From: Haladaptatus litoreus | Lineage (GTDB): Archaea; Halobacteriota; Halobacteria; Halobacteriales; Haladaptataceae | Direction of reading: 5' to 3' | Assembly: GCF_900156425.1 (NCBI RefSeq) | Contig: NZ_FTNO01000007.1 | Coordinates: 179,028-243,027, forward strand | DNA length: 64,000 nucleotides | Shown here: positions 28,271 to 36,397 of the stretch, piece by piece | Position numbering within the stretch: position 1 is the first letter of the stretch | Layout: the number at the start of each line of letters is the position of its first letter | Translations under genes and position numbers: made by a program | The notes under the pieces: model-generated | Database searches by the model: none | What the model saw: the letters and a program-made list of their open reading frames with translations, nothing else | What the model was told of the DNA's origin: nothing

Positions 28271-29322
28271 TGGGACTGTTCGGCAGTGACGAGACGCACG
28301 GGAGCTACACTGCAACCCAACTTGACGAGTCGTACACCCAAACCGTGGACAAAACGCCGGGTGTCTTACTCGGGATTCGTCCCTACAAAGACAACCAAGG
28401 GATCGTCGATGGTGCAGCTATGCTCCAATCGCTCCATGATGTTCGAACGAAAGGACTCCGAGACAAGAACATCAGCCAGCACCACTCCTTCGAGTTGTGG
28501 TTCGATGAGGAGAAGCTGAAGTTCTACATGCACGCTGCCGACGAGAGTGCCGCAAACAAATTCCGGCGACGCGTCGCGAACAGCTACTCGAACACGCAGG
28601 TCTTCCGAGTGGAAGGTGGCGACGCATTCCCACAGATCAACGCTGATGACTACATAGCGGGTGCGGAACTCGACTTAAACCGCCACTACTACTACCCGAT
28701 TCGGAACCACCAGGGCGACGGCTTTGAGCGCGACCCGTACGGCGAAGTGACGAGTGAAATGCTTTCAACGCCAGAAACGCGCGTTGTTGTGCAGGTCGTC
28801 TTCCGCCCCGCGAAAAACGATTGGACGGAAGGCAATGGTGGGCTCCTCTCTCGGGGTGAGAGCGTGGACGACGTCGCCGAAGGGCTTCGATCGGACCGCG
28901 TTGTTGGGTGGATCAATCCCCGTACTCGCGATGCGAGTAAGAAGGACCGCGAAGCGGCGGATGTCGTCGAAATGCAGCGCGGACAGTACGGCTTTCACAC
29001 TAACATGCGGATTCTTGCCGCGTCGCCCGATAAGTACGAGGCTGAATCACGGGCCCGAGGCGTCGCGGGGATGTTCACCCGCTACTACAACACGATGACC
29101 GAGCAGGGGTTCACTGATGAGCCTGTTCCTGCTAGCGACCGAGGAGCGTTCATCGACAAACTTCACGCTCGTGAGTGGGAGAACCGCGAGATGATTCTCT
29201 CGGTAAGCGAACTCGCTGGTGCCGCACACATCCCGAACAAGGAGATTGAGACGCCGAAAATCGACTGGCGTTACTCCCAACGTGGCGGCGAGGTTCCAGC
29301 CGACAGTCAGCGCAGTGAGTAA
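28270..29322 (+). CDS. Probable N-terminal partner of a split coupling protein
   Basis: 350 residues starting at the ATG that shares its A with the VirB4 stop. No ATPase motif is present. The sequence contains FELWFDEEKLKFYMHA, a tract resembling the non-ATPase domains of archaeal/bacterial VirB4-TraD-like proteins, and ends with LAGAAHIPNKEIETPKIDW, a segment that precedes the ATPase domain in single-chain coupling proteins of many conjugative elements. I infer that the coupling ATPase is split here between this gene and 29406-32183. No membrane segment is evident. Alternative: an independent T4SS accessory protein. Confidence 0.62.
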   Translation: MGLFGSDETHGSYTATQLDESYTQTVDKTPGVLLGIRPYKDNQGIVDGAAMLQSLHDVRTKGLRDKNISQHHSFELWFDEEKLKFYMHAADESAANKFRRRVANSYSNTQVFRVEGGDAFPQINADDYIAGAELDLNRHYYYPIRNHQGDGFERDPYGEVTSEMLSTPETRVVVQVVFRPAKNDWTEGNGGLLSRGESVDDVAEGLRSDRVVGWINPRTRDASKKDREAADVVEMQRGQYGFHTNMRILAASPDKYEAESRARGVAGMFTRYYNTMTEQGFTDEPVPASDRGAFIDKLHAREWENREMILSVSELAGAAHIPNKEIETPKIDWRYSQRGGEVPADSQRSE

Positions 29323-29365
29323 CAACGACGGCGCTCCCCTGCTTCCCGGATGGTTCACGCCGTCA

Positions 29366-29384
29366 CGTCGGTGCAAGTCCGACG
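29366..29384 (+). other. Perfect hairpin in the gap before the VirD4-like gene
   Basis: CGTCGG-TGCAAGT-CCGACG: a 6-bp stem with a 7-base loop, 21 bp before the next start. The loop context GGTGCAAGTCC resembles a tRNA T-arm, but no tRNA surrounds it. It could influence translation of the coupling ATPase or be an RNA-binding site. Confidence 0.45.
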
Positions 29385-29405
29385 ACGGGGCTTTGGTGAC
29401 ACACG

Positions 29406-32183
29406 ATGTTCAACAACCTCTTCGGCGGCGATGACACCCCTGACACCGAGTCAGTAGACGCCGATCACGACGAGCAAGACACCGACGAGATCCCCGATGA
29501 GCTTCGGGCACCAACCGGTGAACCGTATCAAATAACACCGACGAAGAACGACCGCATCGGCGGTGCCGAAGTGCTCACGCACACGGAAGAACACGGGGTC
29601 GTCGCCGGGCCGAAGGTACGTCGGTTGCTCGAAGGCTCACGTGACCGTCCACAAGGTCCGCTGTGGACAGGCTACAATGACAGTGCTCAGGAAGGCTTTC
29701 GCGAGGTGCCGATTGAGTTCGGCTCACTCTTCCAGCATAACTGGGTGTGTGGAACGACGGGTGCCGGAAAGACGACAGAGCTGCTGAACTGGATGGTACA
29801 ACTAGCGTACGCTGGCCACGGTTTCGTCTATTTCGACCCCAAGGCACGCGACTCGAAAGAACTCCTCCAACTGCTGCCAGAGGATCGCCTCGACGATGTG
29901 ATTTGGATCGAACCGGGCGACGAAGACTTTGATCGGGATGTTGGAATCAACTTCCTCGAAATCCCCGAGACGGACAGCCAGGTTGAACAAGAGCGGGAAA
30001 TCGAAGATCGGTTGGAGAATTTGAAAGCGATTCTCGACAATGACGACTATTGGGGCCCACGCATGCGGGCGATTACCGAGAGTATGGGCCGTGCGATGAT
30101 GAAATCGGACAAAGACTACTCAGTGATCGATTTCTACTTCGTTCTCCTGAATCAGGAACGTCGCGAACAATTCGCCGAGGAGGTCGAGGACCCCTACATC
30201 AAGGAGTTCGTGAACGAGATCGCCCAGATGGACGACGATGCGGTCCGTCCCCTTCTGTCACGGGTGAAAAACTGGGTTGAGAACGGGGTGATTCGCCGGA
30301 TTATCGCCCAGCGTGAGAGTTCGATCGATTTCCAGAACATCATCGACGAGAACAAAATCGTGATTGTTCGAACGCCAGTGTCGAACCAGGACGTTAAGCA
30401 GATGATCACCCTCGGCGTGATGCGCCCGATTTGGAGTGCGGTTCAAAACCGGTCATTCGAAGATGGAGAGAACGAGCCGTTCTTTGCGATCTTCGACGAG
30501 TTCGACGCAATCGCGAGTCAGAATCTCGACGTCAAAAACATGCTTGCCCGAGCGCGGTCGATGCGCCTGTCGGTGACCATCGCCTGCCAGTACCCCGAGC
30601 AGCTCAAAGAAGCAGGCGTGCTGAGTGCCGTCAAAGCCAACTGTAACAACCCGGTGATCTTCCGCCTGCCGAACGACGAAGACGCCCGACCGGTCGCGAA
30701 GTTGTTCAAGGGGTATAACGAGGAGGATTTAATGGAGACCGAGAACTTCCAGGTCTGGACGCGAATTCCGATCAAAGGTGGGATGCAGTACTCTGACCCT
30801 CTGAAAATCCATACGTTTGCACCGTACCCACCGCTCCGGTCAGAGGAAGACGCCGAGGACGTGATTCACCGGAGTCTGGAGCAGTATGGAAGCTCACCGA
30901 TTACCGACGCCGAAATTCAGCGCGAACTGCCATATGGTGAGTTAAACGAGGGCACCACAGCTGACGATCCAGCAGACCTCCCGGTTGGGACAGACGAACA
31001 CTTGCGCAATCAGACGCTGAAAGCCGTCTACGACGAGAGCATTCGCCAGGGCGATCCTGGTGGCTGGGTGCAAATAGCGGTGTGTGTTGAGCGGTTGAAT
31101 CGGTATTTGCCTGGTGACGACGTGACCGATGCTGGGAAAGCATGGCGCAAAGTCTTGCAGCGAGTACCCGATACGCACCTCGATCATCGCGAGGTCGAGG
31201 ACGAAATGGAAGTGAAGCCGCTTGATACCGGGTTCCTGAATCTCGGTGACTCGGAGAACGACGGAAAAGCCGAGCATTGGGCACCGATGGCCGACGCCTA
31301 CGTGCCGATGACACAACTCGGATTCATCTTCGAGATTCCCGAGCAGACCGGTCAAGCCATGCCCGACGGTTTAGCCCGATTGGATGACGTTCTAGCGATT
31401 GTACCGGACGACGACCCAGTGACGGTGGCGGATAAAGTGAATAACTACCGCAAGAACCACCCGCTCTTGAATCGACTTGCGGGGACGAATGACGCCTATA
31501 TCGAGAGCGAACACACCACCGGCAGTACGCAGCCCTCGCAGACGGTGAAAAACCTCTCACAAGCGCATAATTCCGGGCACCGCTGTCTCTTCTTTGCACG
31601 AGAGGAGGTGGCAGAGAAGGTGTATAATACGGTCGCACACGAGCCGTTCTGCTGCCGAAGCAACCATGGTGTGACGGACGAGCGTCGGTTCTATACGGGC
31701 ACGCAGACGCTGACGATTGACGGCGAAACGATGACACGCCCCGGCGGACGCGAGAACGTTTGGGTGTATGACGAGCAGACCGGCAAGTACGAGCTTCGAG
31801 ATGGAGAGGGAGAAGTACATGCTCGATTCACGTCGGCGGCAGACATCTTTACCGATGCCAGTGCGTACCCCGACGGTGGCACGAAGAATATCAAGCCGCC
31901 GGTCATCCCCGAGTACGAGATCGATGGTGATCTCAGTACCGTCGAGTGGGACGTGATCGTGGTGCCGCCGGAAACAGAGACACCGATGGACATCATGCTC
32001 TATCGGGAAGGCGCGTCGAATATTCACCTCCCGAACCTCATCGACCATACAGTGGACGAAGAAGGTTCTGTGACAGCCAACATAGAGTCAGGCATTACTA
32101 ATGGGGCGCTCATACAAACGGAGGAACAGCAGGTCGATGATGCGAGAGAGGACGTGATTGACGAAGCGGCAGAGTTCCTCTAA
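29406..32183 (+). CDS. virD4: VirD4/TraD-type coupling protein ATPase
   Basis: 925 residues. Walker A GTTGAGKTT is at about residue 117 (context FQHNWVCGTTGAGKTTELLN) and Walker B FFAIFDEFDAIAS near 360. Between them are FVYFDPKARDSKELLQLLP and other TraD/TraG-like segments. Unlike bacterial VirD4 there is no N-terminal membrane anchor; the preceding gene may supply the missing domain. The C-terminal 400 residues are not recognisable and contain several His/Cys residues. The protein would hand the DNA substrate to the transfer channel. It is the last gene of the plus-strand run. Confidence 0.87.
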   Translation: MFNNLFGGDDTPDTESVDADHDEQDTDEIPDELRAPTGEPYQITPTKNDRIGGAEVLTHTEEHGVVAGPKVRRLLEGSRDRPQGPLWTGYNDSAQEGFREVPIEFGSLFQHNWVCGTTGAGKTTELLNWMVQLAYAGHGFVYFDPKARDSKELLQLLPEDRLDDVIWIEPGDEDFDRDVGINFLEIPETDSQVEQEREIEDRLENLKAILDNDDYWGPRMRAITESMGRAMMKSDKDYSVIDFYFVLLNQERREQFAEEVEDPYIKEFVNEIAQMDDDAVRPLLSRVKNWVENGVIRRIIAQRESSIDFQNIIDENKIVIVRTPVSNQDVKQMITLGVMRPIWSAVQNRSFEDGENEPFFAIFDEFDAIASQNLDVKNMLARARSMRLSVTIACQYPEQLKEAGVLSAVKANCNNPVIFRLPNDEDARPVAKLFKGYNEEDLMETENFQVWTRIPIKGGMQYSDPLKIHTFAPYPPLRSEEDAEDVIHRSLEQYGSSPITDAEIQRELPYGELNEGTTADDPADLPVGTDEHLRNQTLKAVYDESIRQGDPGGWVQIAVCVERLNRYLPGDDVTDAGKAWRKVLQRVPDTHLDHREVEDEMEVKPLDTGFLNLGDSENDGKAEHWAPMADAYVPMTQLGFIFEIPEQTGQAMPDGLARLDDVLAIVPDDDPVTVADKVNNYRKNHPLLNRLAGTNDAYIESEHTTGSTQPSQTVKNLSQAHNSGHRCLFFAREEVAEKVYNTVAHEPFCCRSNHGVTDERRFYTGTQTLTIDGETMTRPGGRENVWVYDEQTGKYELRDGEGEVHARFTSAADIFTDASAYPDGGTKNIKPPVIPEYEIDGDLSTVEWDVIVVPPETETPMDIMLYREGASNIHLPNLIDHTVDEEGSVTANIESGITNGALIQTEEQQVDDAREDVIDEAAEFL

Positions 32184-32198
32184 GTGGCTGCTTGCGGA

Positions 32199-32678
32199 CT
32201 ACAAATTCTCTTTCAGTTTCTGAATTGCCTTCTTGGTCCGTGTACGCAGGTCCTCAATATCGTTGTCGTGCTTGGTGCGTAGCGTCTCAACTTCTTCCTC
32301 TAGTGCTTCTATCCGTTCCCAGAGCACTTCCACATCATTGGGATGGGCGAGATCTCTAGCGGCAAGTTCCAACCCCTCCTCACAGAACTGCTCACCCCGT
32401 TCCGTCAACTGCCACACGATTGCCCGTGATCCTTGACCGATGTGAACCCGATCAATTTCTTCGACTAACTCCCACCGTTCCAGTAGGTCCATGTGATGGG
32501 TCATGCTGCCGGTGGGAATGCCGGCGTGTTCCCGTAGTTCCGAGGTGTTCACTGCAGTATTATCAGCGGACAATAACACTTGGAGGATGTTGCGGCGGGG
32601 ATGACCGAGGCGGTCTTGCATCTCTTCGAAGGTGGGTACTGTTCCATCTAACTCTTCAGTGATTGAACCATTGCTCAT
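32199..32678 (-). CDS. MarR/ArsR-like winged-helix regulator with coiled-coil tail
   Basis: 159 residues. The winged helix lies at about 20-95 (GHPRRNILQVLLSADNTAVN, then SELREHAGIPTGSMTHHMDLL as recognition helix). The C-terminal 50 residues (WERIEALEEEVETLRTKHDN onward) form a dimerising coiled coil. It is convergent with the VirD4-like gene, only 15 bp apart. An inverted repeat overlapping its TATA box suggests autoregulation, and it may also control the transfer genes. Confidence 0.85.
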   Translation of the reverse strand: MSNGSITEELDGTVPTFEEMQDRLGHPRRNILQVLLSADNTAVNTSELREHAGIPTGSMTHHMDLLERWELVEEIDRVHIGQGSRAIVWQLTERGEQFCEEGLELAARDLAHPNDVEVLWERIEALEEEVETLRTKHDNDIEDLRTRTKKAIQKLKENL

Positions 32679-32699
32679 GAGGCGTTATTTTCCCTGTGA

Positions 32700-32715
32700 G
32701 GCTATAAATATAGCC
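32700..32715 (-). promoter_or_regulatory. TATA box embedded in an inverted repeat (probable autoregulatory operator)
   Basis: GGCTATA-AA-TATAGCC: 7-bp perfect arms centred on a TATA-like core, 22-37 bp upstream of the regulator's ATG, the distance expected for a leaderless haloarchaeal promoter. A dimeric repressor bound here would block TBP. Confidence 0.6.
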
Positions 32716-32887
32716 CCCTATATGGCGTGACTACATCATCCCGACGGTAAAGCACCTTCTAAACTAGGGGGGCGAAGAAATAGAGGGAAACCAGGTCTAC
32801 GAGAAATTAACAGAATAGATACATAGATAAATAGCGGGAGAAACTCTGCCGAGAGCGAGAGTGAATCCCAACTGTGACATGAGTACT

Positions 32888-34225
32888 GGCACCCCAAAAG
32901 TATCAACCAGAAGAGATAGAGGAAACAGGTGAAGCGCGACCGGCTGGCACCCCGGAGACGAAGTGAAAACAGCACCCTATAATGGGCGAGAAAATGGGCG
33001 CACCCCAGAAGGCGTCCAGCGGAATCCAAATGGTGTGACGAAAAGCGGCGGAAACACTCCGGAGAAACAACCGGACAGTCCACCAAGAGCGACGCAACGA
33101 CAGGCATCACAACGAGACCAGCGACAGTCCACTAGAGACAAACCACGACGGACCAGAGAGAGAAAATAGATAGACAGTCTCCTGCAGAAACAGCACCCAC
33201 TGAACAGAGGACAACGCGGGATAGGACAGTCCAACAGTGGGAAACAAAAGCCGAAACTCCGAGTGAACTAGCTTCCCGAAGGGGATATTGGTAACAGAAA
33301 GTAGAGCGACAACCACACTGAGAACAGTAGACAGTCATTGAGAGCGAGACTGCGACGGACAGTATAGCGGGAGCGAGAATGGAGCTAAAAACGAGAGATG
33401 TACAGTACGACGGGGAGCGAGCCAGGCGACAGTACCGACAGCAAGGACGTGCAGCGTTACGAGAGGACGATAGCCACTAGGACGAGAGAACCTCGAGGAG
33501 CGGTCCACCCCAGAAACCGAGTGACGAAGTACGAGACACAAAGGCTGTGAGACAACATAAGACAGTCATCAAGAGCGACGAGTTCTGATAGTCCCTTCTA
33601 CTGGGGCAGGACGATAAAATCCGATGAGCGACGAGAGAGGGGTGCCAGTGGATGCATTGGTTGGGGTGCCCACTATCCTCACGCAGGTCTGGGTGCCAAC
33701 ACGGGTGCTATACTGGGGGTGCCACTAGGAGAGACACCGAGATTTCAATGAACGTACTGCCAGACTGTCCTCAGGAGGTGAGGATAACCAACCCGGAGCT
33801 GGACAAAGCAACTCTGGACTGTCCGCTACCGTTTAGTAGACCCGATGTTGGTAGTATTACAGCCGTGGGACTGTCATCCCGGTATCTACGGGATTTGACC
33901 GTATCCGGCGATGACCAGCGGACTGTCCAGTGTATTGGGACGAGTTGTGACGTGAACCGGTTGAGGCCAATGGACTGTCTTCTGTGAATCAGCGGCCGGA
34001 CTGTCAGTAGAGGTGAGTCAGTGGGACTGTCTATGAGGGCAAGGGTGATTGTGGGAGGACAAGGCGTCTTCCGGTAGTCTACAGCTGATTTACTCCGGAA
34101 CTGTGGTGTGGCAATAGTGGACTGTCAGGCTGGCTGGTGCTGGTTGTCTGTGCTGTTGAATTTCACTTGAAAAGCGGGGTGTTTCACGCTGGGGTGGGCA
34201 CCCTGTGTCTGCCCGGCTGACTGTC
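32888..34225. repeat. Non-coding array of two short repeat families with a polarity switch
   Basis: No credible gene in about 1.4 kb. GACAGTC occurs exactly at 33074, 33123, 33173, 33225, 33330 and 33561, and its complement GACTGTC at 33763, 33817, 33869, 33921, 33973, 33999, 34025, 34120 and 34219. None is in the wrong half. A second family behaves the same way: GCACCC at 32890, 32948, 32972, 33000 and 33193 against GGGTGC at 33640, 33664, 33691, 33703 and 33717; the only exception is GGGCACCC at 34196. The left half is A-rich over T on the plus strand, with many GAGCGA words; the right half is T-rich over A. Spacing is irregular (26-230 bp). This suggests a protein-binding site array such as an origin of replication, transfer origin or partition site. 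Confidence 0.8.
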
Positions 34226-34247
34226 CACTTGGTAGGTGGTCTATTCT

Positions 34248-34775
34248 TTAGCCGTCGAACTCGTCTGTGGTGATTGTCTCGAGGAATTCGACACTGGCAT
34301 ATCGATATTCAACGTCGTTGGTGAACCCATGGCTGGGAAGCAATGATTCTGCAGCCCGGCCTGCTGGTTTGTCCGTGGTCAGCAAGACAACGGAGCCTGC
34401 TTGACCTGTGTCAAAGAGCTGTGCTACGAGGCCAATAAGTGCAGTATCCGTCTTTTCGATTGTATCCTCAGGGCGGTCCGTGTCGTTCGCAATAAACCGT
34501 CGAGCCGCATCCATCACCCGCGATACTCGTGAATTGGTGTAATCGAGTTCATCGGCAATTTGGATCCATCCCTCTTCAACTCCCTCTTGCCAACGACTGT
34601 TGCTCGATGGATACGCTTCGTCGTCAGGATCGCCACCGAGTTCCTCATACACGCGACGAGGGACGAGCAGCGAGACACCAGCGTGTCGGACAGCGCGGCG
34701 AAGCCGTTGATACTTCTCGTTGTCCGGGCCACCACACCGGACGAAGACACCCGTATCTGCGATGTATGTCGTCAT
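34248..34775 (-). CDS. PIN-like ribonuclease domain protein (probable toxin)
   Basis: 175 residues. The N-terminus TTYIADTGVFVRCGG has the first PIN aspartate. RRVYEELGGD, DTALIGLVAQLFD and VVLLTTDKPAG supply further acidic positions in PIN order. It is longer than VapC (about 130 residues), as in the haloarchaeal PIN proteins paired with HTH partners. The start overlaps the stop of the upstream HTH gene by 4 bp, so the two are translated together as a toxin-antitoxin-like unit. It flanks the repeat array directly. Confidence 0.7.
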   Translation of the reverse strand: MTTYIADTGVFVRCGGPDNEKYQRLRRAVRHAGVSLLVPRRVYEELGGDPDDEAYPSSNSRWQEGVEEGWIQIADELDYTNSRVSRVMDAARRFIANDTDRPEDTIEKTDTALIGLVAQLFDTGQAGSVVLLTTDKPAGRAAESLLPSHGFTNDVEYRYASVEFLETITTDEFDG

Positions 34776-35305
34776 TCGTCGTCGGAGTGGGCACGGATGA
34801 CCGGTTCGAGAGCTTGCAAGATGATCTCTGCTTCGAGTGGCGACAGATCCAGTTCACGGGCCATGATTCGATGATTGACGGTACCCTCCACGAACTCACC
34901 AGCGTACTCTAGGGCAGTTGCGAGGCCATCGATACCGTGCCGGTCAATGTAGACGTCGATATCCTCGTTTTCTGTGCGTTGTGCGGCGGCGTCCACGAGT
35001 TCGTCCGTGATAGTTCGCGTCTCGCCGTCTGTCGTCAGTGTGAGCGAGAGCGGTTCGGCTTCGAATTCGTAAGGGCGATTGTCTTCCTGTTTCGTCAGTA
35101 GTCCTGCAGCCTCGAGTTTTCGAACGTAGTCGTAGGCGGTTCCCTGTGGAATATCGAGTTCAGTGACGAAGTCCGCGACAGTAGCGCCATCAGAACGGAG
35201 TGCATAGGTATAGATTCGCGCCAGTGTTGGATTCTCCAGTAGTTCGACGACTGTTTGGAGTTGCGCAATTGGTATCGAATCGGTGGAGGCAGCAGACTGT
35301 GCCAT
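34772..35305 (-). CDS. Winged-helix protein, probable antitoxin/regulator of the PIN gene
   Basis: 177 residues. The winged helix is at about 15-80 (ENPTLARIYTYALRSDGATV and DIPQGTAYDYVRKLEAAGLLT). The C-terminal half (DVYIDRHGIDGLATALEYAG, LSPLEAEIILQALEPVI) is the conserved part of a haloarchaeal HTH family found next to PIN genes (DUF7437-like by recollection). The 4-bp overlap with the PIN gene indicates an operon. Palindrome copy 3 lies 79 bp upstream. Confidence 0.8.
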   Translation of the reverse strand: MAQSAASTDSIPIAQLQTVVELLENPTLARIYTYALRSDGATVADFVTELDIPQGTAYDYVRKLEAAGLLTKQEDNRPYEFEAEPLSLTLTTDGETRTITDELVDAAAQRTENEDIDVYIDRHGIDGLATALEYAGEFVEGTVNHRIMARELDLSPLEAEIILQALEPVIRAHSDDE

Positions 35306-35383
35306 CGTAGTTATGAGTTATGCATAATTCGTAATAGCTCTTCTGCTTGGGGTGCATTACAGTGAGAAATTGGGCTGCCGAGA

Positions 35384-35402
35384 GTTAGTATACAATACTA
35401 AC
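35384..35402. promoter_or_regulatory. Recurrent palindrome, copy 3
   Basis: GTTAGTAT-ACA-ATACTAAC: 8-bp perfect arms. It lies between the HTH/PIN operon and the SprT-like fragment, 79 bp upstream of the HTH start. Confidence 0.75.
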
Positions 35403-35502
35403 GAGTGTAGGCTTTTCTGTGAAAGAAGAGCGATAGAACTGACTCACGCAGAAAGCAGTGGGCCGTGAGAATCTTCCTCGTATTTACTCCTTGTCGCGAG
35501 AA

Positions 35503-35850
35503 CTACTTAAACGGAAATCGGTCAGTGGCCTCACTCTCCTCAACGCGAATTGCACCGCCGCACTCACCACAACTGTACTCCTCAGGGTTGCGAAGGGTCT
35601 TCGAGCGTCGATACCGGGCAATCCGACCGCCACAGTCCTCGCAGATGAGCCACCACTTCGGCGATGTGAACCGCTCACAGTGCTGGGTTGTATCGAGGGC
35701 GTCCGTCCACCGATCGAACGTTCGCCCGTGCTCCGCCTCGCCGAGCTCGTGATACTGCCAGGCGTGAATGAGTTCGTGCCGGACGGTCGCACTGAATTGC
35801 TCCCACCCGTGTTGTTCGTGGGCTTTCCAGGTCAGCGATTTTCCATCGGC
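35503..35850 (-). pseudogene. SprT-like zinc metalloprotease, 5' part missing
   Basis: 115 open codons without a start. They hold the SprT active site VRHELIHAWQYHELGEAEHG (HExxH plus third His) and the C-terminal zinc ribbon ICEDCGG, then YSCGECGGAIRVEES, ending at TAG 35505-35503. A stop at 35853-35851 closes the frame, and the upstream third of a normal SprT-like protein is absent. The fragment overlaps the 3' end of the DUF1905-type gene by 19 bp in another frame, so a deletion probably fused the two. Related SprT fragments lie at 52336-52509 and 60948-61001. Confidence 0.75.
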
Positions 35851-36377
35851 TCAATCAGCACTCCACTCTTCGATATATCGGGAACAGTACAGGAGCTGCT
35901 GTCAAAACAGCAGGGTCTGCGCTGACCGTCTTCCAGTTTCGAACAGGCAGTCTCGATCCGTCGCTCGCGTGTTTCGGACTTTTTAGCGGAGCGGATCCAG
36001 CGGATATATTCCCAGCGTGCTTTCGTTGTGATATCATTCCAGAGAGTCTGTGCCTCTGGATGGTCTGCAAAAGCATTCTCCAAGTCCGCTGGCACCGTGG
36101 GTTCCGGCCAGTCACTTATCGGCTCAATCTCCAATGTTACAGTGTCGCCGACGTCTGCTCCAGCGTTTTCACGCATGGATTTGTCGACCTCGAACCAGTG
36201 GCTTCCTTCACCGTCCGGTTCAAGCGGGGTCTGAAAATGGAACCCGTTGATGGTTCCGCGGCCCATCACCATGCCGCGAGATGGGAGCTTTTCACTCGCG
36301 TGCTCGGGTAGCCTGAGGACGGTTCGCGATCCGATTGTAACCAGTTGAGCGGTAAAGTTGATGTTTGATTTTGACAT
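35832..36377 (-). CDS. DUF1905/YdeI-like protein
   Basis: 181 residues. The N-terminal beta-barrel (INFTAQLVTIGSRTVLRLP to GFHFQTPLEPDGEGSHWFEV) matches DUF1905. The C-terminal part (KARWEYIRWIRSAKKSETRE, then CSKLEDGQRRPCCFD) matches the YdeI/OmpD-associated family tail of bacteriocin-protection-type proteins. The fusion of the two domains is common. The exact role is unknown. The last codons run into the SprT fragment, so the natural C-terminus may have been altered by the deletion there. Confidence 0.75.
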   Translation of the reverse strand: MSKSNINFTAQLVTIGSRTVLRLPEHASEKLPSRGMVMGRGTINGFHFQTPLEPDGEGSHWFEVDKSMRENAGADVGDTVTLEIEPISDWPEPTVPADLENAFADHPEAQTLWNDITTKARWEYIRWIRSAKKSETRERRIETACSKLEDGQRRPCCFDSSSCTVPDISKSGVLIEPMENR

Positions 36378-36397
36378 TGTTCTTTGGTTAACGCAGC

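Noticed and set aside
33652..33987. 111-codon plus-strand reading frame inside the repeat array
   Set aside because: Its residues simply mirror the repeat words (DCP, GCP), there is no domain, and base use differs from real genes nearby.
32888..34225. CRISPR array
   Set aside because: The repeated units are only 6-8 bp, spacing is irregular and orientation flips in the middle; there are no cas genes.
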